A stretch of 64,000 nt of DNA from SB11 sp965222995 (lineage in GTDB: Bacteria; Bacteroidota; Bacteroidia; UBA8524), in assembly GCA_965222995.1 (NCBI GenBank), contig OZ244977.1, positions 2,480,001-2,544,000 of the forward strand, written 5' to 3'. Made by a program: the position numbers and the translations under genes. Below are positions 42,420-50,382 of the stretch, in pieces. Below the pieces are notes generated by a model. The model was not told the origin of the DNA, ran no database searches, and saw only the letters and a program-made list of their open reading frames with translations. Each line of letters starts with the position of its first letter. Position 1 is the first letter of the stretch.

Positions 42420-43235
42420 CTAATATTCCCACTGGTCGTGCCCCATTTCAAATAATCTTCGTTTGGTTTCTTCGGCTTTTAGCAATGCTGCGGTATTGTT
42501 ATCAGCATACTCTTCCATCTCGCCAATTTGTAAATCGTGTGCGTTAGGGTATTTGGTTATATAGCTGCTAAATTTTCGAGCATTAAAAAAATGGTCGTAC
42601 GATATGCTTGCATGCTCATTTTTAGGATTGAAGATTTTATTTTTTGCTAATATCGGGCGCACTTCATTATACTTTACCCAAAACATAGGCGTTTCTGGCA
42701 ACTCCAGTCCTGCCACTACAGGTCTGTACATAAGTGCCATACCTATAATTCGTGGAATCATACGTCCCTGCTCTTTATCAAAGTACCATTGCTCTATTAC
42801 TTTCCATTTTAGTAGTTTATCGTAATCTAATGGGTCGCAAATAAGAGTATCACAAATATCAGCAGGGTCATCAGAGCCCGGACAAATTATTTCTTCTATT
42901 CTACAACTTTGTCCAATATTTACAAAAGTGGTATCAGGTATTGGGGTTGAAAAACTATCCGTAAAATATGCCCTTACCTCATGATTTAGTATAGCATTGA
43001 TTAGCACTTGTTTTAAACTGTTTTTTGGCCAGTTAAGGGCTAGATTTTGCTTTTCGCGGGTATCTATAATTCTTTCAATAGTCCATTGAAAAGCTATGTC
43101 AGCTTCACGCAACGGTTCGTAACTTACTGCTTGTGCAGTTAAATCTTGTGGCGGATTATTAAAGGGTTGTGCAGAGGCAAAAGTGCATACCGCTACCAGT
43201 AAACCCCATAGGTTTTTTAGTTTTATTTTTGGCAT
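42420..43235 (-). CDS. Second GldN, T9SS ring-associated periplasmic protein (271 aa)
   Basis: A GldN/PorN family protein with an N-terminal signal sequence (residues about 7-22). Shared landmarks with the canonical gldN of this window are LREADIAFQWTIERIIDTRE, KQNLALNWPKN, MYRPVVAGLELPETPMFWVK and a C-terminus ending GHDQWEY (canonical EHDLWEY). GldN forms the outer-membrane-associated ring with GldK that receives the GldM tip. It has an extra CxxP-rich loop near residues 108-135 (RIEEIICPGSDDPADICD). It lies between the D1 lipoprotein gene and the second gldM, suggesting a matched GldN2-GldM2 pair. Confidence 0.9.
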   Translation of the reverse strand: MPKIKLKNLWGLLVAVCTFASAQPFNNPPQDLTAQAVSYEPLREADIAFQWTIERIIDTREKQNLALNWPKNSLKQVLINAILNHEVRAYFTDSFSTPIPDTTFVNIGQSCRIEEIICPGSDDPADICDTLICDPLDYDKLLKWKVIEQWYFDKEQGRMIPRIIGMALMYRPVVAGLELPETPMFWVKYNEVRPILAKNKIFNPKNEHASISYDHFFNARKFSSYITKYPNAHDLQIGEMEEYADNNTAALLKAEETKRRLFEMGHDQWEY

Positions 43236-43365
43236 AACAATAAGTGGCTAGAGTATTTTTCTACATTGGAGACATATAATTATATAACGCCTCTATACCT
43301 TCGCTTATTGCTTATATATTGTTTTTTGGATGCTGTTTTCGACGAACGGAAATTGAACCGTACTT

Positions 43366-43980
43366 TTATATCCGTTTTGATAGTTCAACTAATACTTGTG
43401 CTTTAGTATTAAGTGCATCATTTTTAAATTTTTCAAACAAAGTTACCACTGCCGCAGCGGGTGAATGTTTGAAAAGCTCATCTTCCCAAGTAAGTTTCTC
43501 ACTTGGGTCTTTGGCTACCAAATCTGATTTTACTAGTTGTTGCTCTTCTTTAGTTAACAGAGATAACAATTGAACTCTTGTCCTGTTAATTTTTTCTTTT
43601 AATGCTTTCCCCTTCTTCCCTTCAGTTAACAATTTATTGTGTGCTTCAATATTATCATTTCCCTTTGATGAAATAATTTCTTCAAGTGATTTTTGCAAAC
43701 TGTCTACATAGCTTGTAAATGCTGATGTGATACTATCAGCCTTAAGGGCAGATTGATAGGTTTCTTTATTTTTTTGTTTGTTTGAAGTTATATGGTTTAT
43801 AACACTGTCTGACAGGTGGTTTATACTATTACCTGCCTTTTGCATACTTATTTCAATTGAATGAAAGGTGTTTTTTATATATAAATATTCTCCTGTAAAC
43901 TCTGTACTGTAAATGTTCACTAAAGTTGGGCTACAAGCTGTGAAAAGAACACAAATAAAAAACAGTGTTTTAATTTTCAT
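43366..43980 (-). CDS. Lipoprotein carrying only the GldM D1 domain (204 aa)
   Basis: A lipoprotein signal (MKIKTLFFICVLFTAC) replaces the GldM membrane helix, and the mature protein matches only the first periplasmic domain of GldM. Shared blocks with canonical GldM include KINRTRVQLLSLL (GldM KINKTRKDLLALL), LVKSDLVAKDP (GldM IKSDLIAEDDP) and the identical HSPAAAVVTLF. The protein ends right after D1, where GldM would continue into D2. I start at the ATG at 43980 because upstream codons are not signal-like. It follows the D2-D4 protein gene by 11 bases. It cannot couple to GldL without a helix, so it may act as a decoy, cap or lipid-anchored adaptor. No family name exists that I know of. 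Confidence 0.82.
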   Translation of the reverse strand: MKIKTLFFICVLFTACSPTLVNIYSTEFTGEYLYIKNTFHSIEISMQKAGNSINHLSDSVINHITSNKQKNKETYQSALKADSITSAFTSYVDSLQKSLEEIISSKGNDNIEAHNKLLTEGKKGKALKEKINRTRVQLLSLLTKEEQQLVKSDLVAKDPSEKLTWEDELFKHSPAAAVVTLFEKFKNDALNTKAQVLVELSKRI

Positions 43981-43991
43981 TGCAATATTTT

Positions 43992-44957
43992 TTATTGCAC
44001 AGTAATTACATACGGTGCTACTTGCCATATTTCATTGGGGGCAGCTACTTGTATGGCATCAATAATAAGTTTATCGCCTGTTTGAAGTTTATTAATTAGT
44101 GCAATACTTTCGGGTGATAGTACTTGCCCCTCAATTGTAATTGGGCTAGGGTTTTCTCCCTTTGCTTTAAGAATTGATATTGTAAATGATGACGTTGAAA
44201 GTTTAAAATCCTGATAAGGGAAACTCTTATCTGCGCTTAAATGTATACGCGGGTTCTTGCTAACGGCTGCTTTGAGTTCCTTTAAATCAACCACATCTCC
44301 ATTGTTTATTTCATTTAAAAAAACGTTAAGTTTAGGCAAGTCTAAAATTCGGTATTCTGCCGCACCAATGTTTTTTCTATCCCCAACATCAGTTTTTACT
44401 GATACAATAAACTTTGCTCTTCCATTTTTATTCACTCTGGCAATATAAAAGTCAGCTGCCTTTTTTGTAAGTGCCCCATTTGACATTGACACTATAATAT
44501 TTTCTTGTGGTGTGCCGGGTACTGATATGGTCATTGGGTTATCTATTCCCTTGTATAACACATTAAAGTTATTTATGGTAATTATAGCTCCGCCTTTATG
44601 CACTGTATAGTTTTTTCTAAATCCATAACGTCTATACCTGTCACCTATAAAATAATCCACATATCCTTCTATAGTTTTTGTGCCTTCTCCCATAGCTACG
44701 GTAGTATATTTAGCTCTTCCTTCTTTCATTTCCATTTTGTGCCAACCCTCTACAAATGCAGTAGCTTTTTTTGTACTGTCTTTTTCTACCAAAAGAATTT
44801 CAGCTTCTACTTTAGCTCCACTTAAATAATAATCTTGCGGTAGTATTACCTTCACCTCGGTATTTTTAAAAACCTCAGCTATGCTATCGGTTTGGGCTAT
44901 TGTAGATGTAAACCCGCCTAAGCATGCTATTATCAATACAAATATTTTCCTATTCAT
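43992..44957 (-). CDS. Secreted protein with GldM D2-D3-D4 domains, no membrane helix (321 aa)
   Basis: A cleavable signal peptide (MNRKIFVLIIACLGGFTSTIA) is followed directly by the second to fourth domains of GldM. D2 lies at about residues 30-125 (YYLSGAKVEAEILL, GWHKMEMKEGRAKY, GEGTKTIEGYVDY), D3 at about 127-210 (NFNVLYKGIDNPMTISVPGT) and D4 at about 211-321 (GDKLIIDAIQVAAPNEIWQV). Canonical GldM has matching stretches MNVMYIGLDNPVSISVPGF and GDRILLDQIRAKGPGGTRN. D1 and the membrane helix are missing, so the product should be soluble in the periplasm. It precedes the D1-only lipoprotein gene, so the two halves of a GldM are encoded in reverse order. Confidence 0.85.
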   Translation of the reverse strand: MNRKIFVLIIACLGGFTSTIAQTDSIAEVFKNTEVKVILPQDYYLSGAKVEAEILLVEKDSTKKATAFVEGWHKMEMKEGRAKYTTVAMGEGTKTIEGYVDYFIGDRYRRYGFRKNYTVHKGGAIITINNFNVLYKGIDNPMTISVPGTPQENIIVSMSNGALTKKAADFYIARVNKNGRAKFIVSVKTDVGDRKNIGAAEYRILDLPKLNVFLNEINNGDVVDLKELKAAVSKNPRIHLSADKSFPYQDFKLSTSSFTISILKAKGENPSPITIEGQVLSPESIALINKLQTGDKLIIDAIQVAAPNEIWQVAPYVITVQ

Positions 44958-45042
44958 TGCTCTTAAATCTTCTATCGGGTAATTTATTGCAAAAAGCTTA
45001 CTACAAAAAAGTATTGATGTAATTTTATTGTTTTAAATAATC

Positions 45043-45726
45043 TTAATAGGTTCTCTTGCGAACTTCTATAACTATTGGAGGAAATACTCTGACACCACCT
45101 GGTCCTCTAGCTTTAATATTATCAATAATAATTATATATCCTTGTTTTATATGATTAAACCTTTCTTCAACGTGAGGAGGCAGTGTTTTACCTTTAATGG
45201 ATACAACAAAAGCTGAGTCTTCACTATTTTCAGGAGGTGAAATAACTAAAAAATATTCCAAAACTTCATATTCGAAGCCTTCAAAAACAAATCCATCAGC
45301 TGTTACTATATTTACACTATCTAAATCTCCTTTTCTGTAGGGTAAATAGAGTATACTACCACTTTCTAATTTGCCTAATCTTGCTCTTGGTAGTGGTACC
45401 TTTTTAACCTCATATTCAACCGAATCAATAAGTTTTGTTGTATCACTATTTTTAACACTTACGTAAATAGTTGTTTTACCCCTTCTAATGGGTTTTATAG
45501 AAAATAGATTCCCTTCTTTTTTTGTTACTCTACAGTTTTTCGCTGATATATAAATCACACCGGAGTCTACACCAGGCACAGCAACTCTAACAGGATTTTC
45601 AAGCCCTTGATATAATACCTTTATGGCTTCTAATGAAATAACTGTTTTTGTAGAATCAGTTACCTGTGCCACAGCGAAACCAAAAGGAGTAAACGTAACA
45701 AGCAAATATGTTAGAAGCCTTTTCAT
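45043..45726 (-). CDS. Secreted protein with GldM D3-D4 domains only (227 aa)
   Basis: A signal peptide (MKRLLTYLLVTFTPFGFAVA) is followed by D3 (about residues 28-108; KVLYQGLENPVRVAVPGVD) and D4 (about 109-227; ending IIIIDNIKARGPGGVRVFPP, close to canonical GldM LLDQIRAKGPGGTRNLAP). The VPG and RGPGG landmarks place it firmly in the GldM family. D1, D2 and the membrane helix are absent. D4 is the part of GldM nearest the GldK/GldN ring, so this could bind the ring without motor coupling. It is the first gene after the gldN terminator and is 85 bases upstream of the D2-D4 gene. Confidence 0.85.
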   Translation of the reverse strand: MKRLLTYLLVTFTPFGFAVAQVTDSTKTVISLEAIKVLYQGLENPVRVAVPGVDSGVIYISAKNCRVTKKEGNLFSIKPIRRGKTTIYVSVKNSDTTKLIDSVEYEVKKVPLPRARLGKLESGSILYLPYRKGDLDSVNIVTADGFVFEGFEYEVLEYFLVISPPENSEDSAFVVSIKGKTLPPHVEERFNHIKQGYIIIIDNIKARGPGGVRVFPPIVIEVRKRTY

Positions 45727-45746
45727 TCTAATTATAGTTTATAATG

Positions 45747-45779
45747 AACAAAAAAGCCCTCACCAATGGTGAGGGCTTT
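45747..45779 (-). terminator. Terminator directly after the canonical gldN
   Basis: A stem aaagccctcacc (45753-45764) pairs with ggtgagggcttt (45768-45779) around a 3-base loop. On the minus strand it is followed by TTTTTT. It separates the canonical gldKLMN genes from the accessory GldM/GldN-like block. Confidence 0.88.
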
Positions 45780-45798
45780 ATAATATTATAGTTAGGAA

Positions 45799-46638
45799 TT
45801 AATACTCCCAAAGGTCGTGTTCCATTTCAAAAAGTTTATGTTTCATACGCTCACCTTCAAGCAAGGCAGCCATATTGTTATCTCTAAACTCTTCATAGTC
45901 TGCAATCTTCATATCGTAAGCGTTTGACCACTTGATGATATAACTGCTAAACATACGTTTTTCAAAGAAATGTGCCATTGAGATACGTGCTGCATCATTA
46001 AACGGGTTAAACATTTCTTGGTTGGTTAATACCTTTTCGCGAGTTTCATCCCAGCGTACCCAAAATAAAGGAGTTTCAGGTAATTCTAAACCGGCAGCTA
46101 TAGGTTTAAATAATGGTGCTATTGCTATAATACGCACTATCATAACGCTATGCTTACGGTCGAATATCCAATCCTCCATAATTCTCCATTTAAGAATTTT
46201 TTCAGGGTCGAATTCAGTAGTAATAACAGTATCAATTAAGTCGTATATATCATCCGGATTATCTGGATTTGGTATTTGCTGGTTTTCTTTAATCGCACCA
46301 CGCTCAATTACTTCTTCGGCAGTATACTGCGAAGAAAGTGAGTCGTTTTGGTAAGCTGTTAAAGTACCATCAATAACCTTATTGAAGATAATCTTACCCA
46401 TATGGTTTCTAGGCCATGTTAGGGCTAGGTTTTGCTTTTCGCGTGAATCTAATATGCGTACTACTCTTTTAGAGTATGCTACATCTGCTTCACGCAAACC
46501 CGGATATGGTATAGCTTGACGCTCTTTCACCGCATCATGCGAGAACGTAAAGTCTTCAAAGTTTTGTTGTGCATTTACTGCTGTAGCAGAAAGTACGAAA
46601 ACTAATGTAATACCTATATATTTCTTAATACTGTTCAT
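45799..46638 (-). CDS. gldN: GldN, T9SS ring component (279 aa)
   Basis: The canonical GldN/PorN, which with GldK/PorK makes the periplasmic ring under the outer membrane in the type IX secretion system. It has a signal peptide (MNSIKKYIGITLVFVLSATA), then LREADVAYSKRVVRILDSRE, KQNLALTWPRNH and FKPIAAGLELPETPLFWVRW. It ends in EHDLWEY. I start at the ATG at 46638, nine bases after the gldM stop; a TTG two codons earlier is possible. It is the last of the gldKLMN genes, followed by a terminator. Confidence 0.95.
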   Translation of the reverse strand: MNSIKKYIGITLVFVLSATAVNAQQNFEDFTFSHDAVKERQAIPYPGLREADVAYSKRVVRILDSREKQNLALTWPRNHMGKIIFNKVIDGTLTAYQNDSLSSQYTAEEVIERGAIKENQQIPNPDNPDDIYDLIDTVITTEFDPEKILKWRIMEDWIFDRKHSVMIVRIIAIAPLFKPIAAGLELPETPLFWVRWDETREKVLTNQEMFNPFNDAARISMAHFFEKRMFSSYIIKWSNAYDMKIADYEEFRDNNMAALLEGERMKHKLFEMEHDLWEY

Positions 46639-46647
46639 AATCAAATT

Positions 46648-48183
46648 TTATCTGGCTGTGATAATCACAGGAGCAAGATTACGTGTTCCACCGGGACCTT
46701 TTGCTCTGATTTGGTCAAGCAAAATTCTATCTCCTGATCTCATTCTACTAACCAATCTCTTCATAGCAGCGTTTAGGTTCTGTCCTCTTCCTCTAATAGT
46801 TTTAGGCTCACCTCTACGCGGTACGAATAAAAATACATAATCTATAACTGTATATTTAATACCTTCATAAGCAAAACCCTCACCTAATGAACCGTAAATA
46901 CGGTTTGCATTAGCACGGATTGTACCTACTGATGATACTTGTCCGTTTTGTAATGTACCTAGTTGAGCTACCGGCTTAGGTATATTTCTTACTCTAAACT
47001 CAGCTTTACCCATTGACTTAGTTCCTTTTTCGTCTTTAACAGACACACTAATTGTAACTTTACCTCTACGGGTAACTTTTACAATATAGTCTGTGCTACT
47101 TTTCTTCACTAGTCGCCCACCTGCTGATATAGTAGCTATTACACTACTTGGGGGGAAACCGGGTACTGAAATAGATACAGGGTTATCTAAACCTATATAC
47201 ATTACATTCATTTTAGTTGCAGAAATAGTTGCTGCACCTTTAAATACTGTATACTCAGTTTCAAATGGAAGCTTTTTATTACCATCTTTACCTTGGAAAT
47301 CTATATACCCTGAAACTTTTTGTGTTCCTTGTCCTGATGCAGTTGCTTCATATTTAGCAACACCACCTTCAGGAGTTATGGTATTCCCGTTGATAATAAC
47401 GTCGTTTTGTTGTTTTGAGTCATAAGCTACAAGCATTACATCTGCTTCAAACTTACCTCCTGACATTACGAAACCCGATTTAGGGATAATTTTAGCTACT
47501 ACTTTATCAAAAGTTTGGCTAGACTTATCAATTGCTTTAGATAATGTTTCTAATACCTGTGCCTCTGTGTTTTTAGCATCGTTTTTAATTTTTGCAAACA
47601 ATGTTACAACTGCTGCCGCAGGTGAATGCTCAAACAACTCAGACTCCCAAGTTTGAGGTGCCTTTTTAGGGTCATCCTCTGCTATAAGGTCAGACTTGAT
47701 TTTCTTTTGGTCTTGCTTATCTAAAAGTGCTAATAAATCTTTACGCGTTTTATTGATTTTAGCTTTAAGCTCAGCACCTTTTTTCTGAACTATTAACAAG
47801 TTTGCATGATTTTCTATATCATCATTCTTTTGAAGTTCAGCTTTTGGATTACCGTCTTCTTTTCTACCGCCTGCACCTTTTTCAATTTGTGTTTTCAAAT
47901 CATCTACATAGGCGATAAATTCTTTAGTAATTTTATCAGCCTTCTTAGCTTTATCGTAAAAAGGCTTCACCTTTTCAGGACGTTTAGCGTAATCAGCTTT
48001 AAACGCACTCAGTATATATGCGTTTTTTTGGTCGATGTTTACACCCGATTCGTTCATTGAAACTTCAACCAGGTGGAAGGCATGTAAGATGTCTTTTGAT
48101 ACGTTTAGTGCTAACAGTGCTGTTAGTACTAAATACATCATGTTAATCATCTTCTGCCTTACGGTAACTTTACCTCCTGCCAT
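46648..48183 (-). CDS. gldM: GldM, T9SS/gliding motor trans-envelope shaft (511 aa)
   Basis: The canonical GldM/PorM. The cytoplasmic start and membrane helix (MAGGKVTVRQKMINMMYLVL, with LNVS at about residue 25) sit in the GldL pentamer to form the proton-driven motor. The periplasmic part contains D1 (about 38-217, HSPAAAVVTLF), D2 (about 225-315), D3 (about 318-400, MNVMYIGLDNPVSISVPGF) and D4 (about 401-511, LLDQIRAKGPGGTRN). The length matches the family (~513). It is 43 bases after gldL and very close to gldN. Four other genes in the window carry pieces or a full copy of this protein. Confidence 0.96.
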   Translation of the reverse strand: MAGGKVTVRQKMINMMYLVLTALLALNVSKDILHAFHLVEVSMNESGVNIDQKNAYILSAFKADYAKRPEKVKPFYDKAKKADKITKEFIAYVDDLKTQIEKGAGGRKEDGNPKAELQKNDDIENHANLLIVQKKGAELKAKINKTRKDLLALLDKQDQKKIKSDLIAEDDPKKAPQTWESELFEHSPAAAVVTLFAKIKNDAKNTEAQVLETLSKAIDKSSQTFDKVVAKIIPKSGFVMSGGKFEADVMLVAYDSKQQNDVIINGNTITPEGGVAKYEATASGQGTQKVSGYIDFQGKDGNKKLPFETEYTVFKGAATISATKMNVMYIGLDNPVSISVPGFPPSSVIATISAGGRLVKKSSTDYIVKVTRRGKVTISVSVKDEKGTKSMGKAEFRVRNIPKPVAQLGTLQNGQVSSVGTIRANANRIYGSLGEGFAYEGIKYTVIDYVFLFVPRRGEPKTIRGRGQNLNAAMKRLVSRMRSGDRILLDQIRAKGPGGTRNLAPVIITAR

Positions 48184-48226
48184 TTAATTTTCCTTTCTTT
48201 TTTATTTAAGTATTAAAAATTATGGC

Positions 48227-48877
48227 TTAAGCACTTTGTTTGCCCATAGCAGTTAGCATACTACCGTAAACAGTATTCAAACTTGAAATATTTTGAGATA
48301 ATCTGTTCATTTCAGAAGAAATATGCTCTACTTGGCTTTGGTATTCTTTAGTTCCTTGAGAAACTGACGCTAATGTATTCATAGCATCACCTGCTTTATG
48401 GAATGATGAATTAACTTCTTCTAAAGATTTTGATGCTTTTTGTACGTTTTCAGTATATTCTGATGTTGCTACAGAAGCATTGGTTAAGTTACTCATGTTA
48501 GATACGTTATCGCTTAATGATTTTAAGCCGTTACCTAAACTTCCGATTAATTCAGGAGAAACTTTAGCTTCTTCTAACATTTGATCTAATTGTTGTGATA
48601 TTGAACCTTGATCTTTTCCTTTTTTAGATTCGCTAGGCTCCATTCCTGCTAATTCAGGATATACTAAAGTCCAATCTGGTTCTTGGTGTGGTGGTTCAAA
48701 AGCTGATATAAAAAATATTAATGCCTCAGTACCCAAACCCACGATAAGCATTTCATTTGCTCCCGGCCAGTGCATGATTTTGAAAAGTGCCCCCACAATT
48801 ACTACCGCCGCTCCAATACCATACATTTTGGCCATTACATTTTTACCGGTTTTGCTTTCGAAAAAGTTTTTGCTCAT
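48227..48877 (-). CDS. gldL: GldL, T9SS/gliding proton-driven motor subunit (216 aa)
   Basis: An inner-membrane motor protein with two N-terminal helices (about residues 18-36 and 43-60) linked by KIMHWPGANEM, a family hallmark. Glu51 lies inside helix 2 (LIVGLGTEALIFFIS) in the position of the conserved motor glutamate, and Glu61 follows. The remainder is a cytoplasmic helical tail with predicted coiled coils (about residues 95-210), Ser/Gln-rich. It is the only GldL in the window, although there are two full-length GldM proteins, so both shafts may have to use this one motor, or another GldL lies elsewhere. Confidence 0.95.
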   Translation of the reverse strand: MSKNFFESKTGKNVMAKMYGIGAAVVIVGALFKIMHWPGANEMLIVGLGTEALIFFISAFEPPHQEPDWTLVYPELAGMEPSESKKGKDQGSISQQLDQMLEEAKVSPELIGSLGNGLKSLSDNVSNMSNLTNASVATSEYTENVQKASKSLEEVNSSFHKAGDAMNTLASVSQGTKEYQSQVEHISSEMNRLSQNISSLNTVYGSMLTAMGKQSA

Positions 48878-48985
48878 TTTTTTGGTGTTTAAAGGTGTTT
48901 TTACTTGTTAAATTAACTATTACAACGCTACTTAAAACTGTTTATTGCGCTGATTTAAAAAATATTAAAAATTTTAGTTTGAAAA

Positions 48986-50245
48986 TTACTCACGGTCTCT
49001 GTTAGAACGTCCTATATAGCTCATTACACAACGGAAACCAATGTATGATTTTGCCGTATCCTGAAATTCGTACATACGACTACCCGTTTGGATATAGAAC
49101 GACACACTGTTCCAACCACCACCACGTATTACTTTACGCTTTAATGAAGGCGGGTCTGATTCTTTTGCATTGTATTGCAAGTCTGAGTTTAAATCGTGAG
49201 TTACAATATGTGATTCATCAGCATAGGCACTAACAGTCCACTCAGCAACATTACCAGACATTCCATATAAACCGTAATCGTTAGGGAAATATGAGTAACC
49301 TCTTACAGGATAAACTCCTCCATCAGCCTGATAGTCTCCTCTACCCGGCTTGAAGTTAGCTAAGAAACATCCTTTTGAGTTTCTTGTATATGGACCTCCC
49401 CATGGGTACATACTTCCATCACGACCTCCACGAGCAGCATATTCCCACTCATATTCAGTTGGTAAACGGAAGGGGGTAACTATAGGTTCGCCAATACTTG
49501 AGTAATAATCATTAAGTAAACCTGTACGCCAGTGGCTAAATGCCCTGGCTTGGTGCCAGTTTATACCTACTACCGGGTAATCATCATATTTCGGATGCCA
49601 GTAGTACGTTTGGGTCATTGGTTCATTGAAAGAGTATGTAAAATCTCTTACCCATACTAAAGTATCAGGATAAATTCTTAATCTTTCTTTTCTGATAAAG
49701 TCTGCTCTATTAGCATCAGGGTCTGCATGTGCAGCAGCTCTCAAGTCAATCCATTGGTATTCATACCAAAGTTTACGAGAGTCAACTCCTCTAACACCAT
49801 AGTATCGCTCATCTTCAGGAACAAATAAATCAAACTCTAATTGGTCTAATATATCAGGGTCTTCCCAATCAACATATTCATCTCTATTGATTTGAATTGT
49901 TCCTAAATCATTTTCAATCATGTATGGCTCGCCTAGTACTTCACGCGCCATAGAATCAATTACGTATTCTACATATTGGCGATACTCGTTATTAGTAATC
50001 TCGGTATCATCCATGTAAAATGCTGTAACTGTGATTTGTTTGTTGGGTGCTGTGTGGGTGAAGAAAACATCCGCATCAGACTGTCCTGCGTGGAATGTTC
50101 CCGTAGGTACATATATAGTACCATAAGGCTGTGGGTGAAACCACGGCCTACGCCCTTGTACACCAACCAATTCACCCTCCATATTGTTAGCACAACTTGA
50201 TGCTAAAAGAGTGAATATAATCAGCAGAAAAGTGATTTTTCTCAT
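48986..50245 (-). CDS. gldK: GldK, T9SS outer-membrane ring lipoprotein (419 aa)
   Basis: A lipoprotein (MRKITFLLIIFTLLASSC) with a formylglycine-generating-enzyme/sulfatase-modifying-factor fold that has lost its enzymatic role in this family. Landmarks include YVPTGTFHAGQSD, YMDDTEITNNEYRQYV, GINWHQARAFSHWR, FRLPTEYEWEYAARGG, GLYGMSGNVAEWT and VIRGGGWNS. With GldN it makes the large ring beneath the outer membrane. The ATG at 50245 gives the correct signal; upstream codons do not. It is followed by gldL after 108 bases. Confidence 0.95.
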   Translation of the reverse strand: MRKITFLLIIFTLLASSCANNMEGELVGVQGRRPWFHPQPYGTIYVPTGTFHAGQSDADVFFTHTAPNKQITVTAFYMDDTEITNNEYRQYVEYVIDSMAREVLGEPYMIENDLGTIQINRDEYVDWEDPDILDQLEFDLFVPEDERYYGVRGVDSRKLWYEYQWIDLRAAAHADPDANRADFIRKERLRIYPDTLVWVRDFTYSFNEPMTQTYYWHPKYDDYPVVGINWHQARAFSHWRTGLLNDYYSSIGEPIVTPFRLPTEYEWEYAARGGRDGSMYPWGGPYTRNSKGCFLANFKPGRGDYQADGGVYPVRGYSYFPNDYGLYGMSGNVAEWTVSAYADESHIVTHDLNSDLQYNAKESDPPSLKRKVIRGGGWNSVSFYIQTGSRMYEFQDTAKSYIGFRCVMSYIGRSNRDRE

Positions 50246-50382
50246 CACAAAATTATTTTTCAATTTGGCAATTATATTAATTTCCACAATACGTTTCAAC
50301 ATATTTCTTTTCTATCTCCTGTCCTCTTATAACGCAAGGTAATATATTTTATTGTACATATGTTAATAAAATGTGGATTACC

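Noticed and set aside
43366..45726. The three GldM-fragment genes as remains of one broken gldM
   Set aside because: Each has its own start and signal sequence, the cuts are at domain borders, D3-D4 is present twice, and the N-terminal piece lies downstream of the C-terminal one. Simple frameshift decay does not give this.
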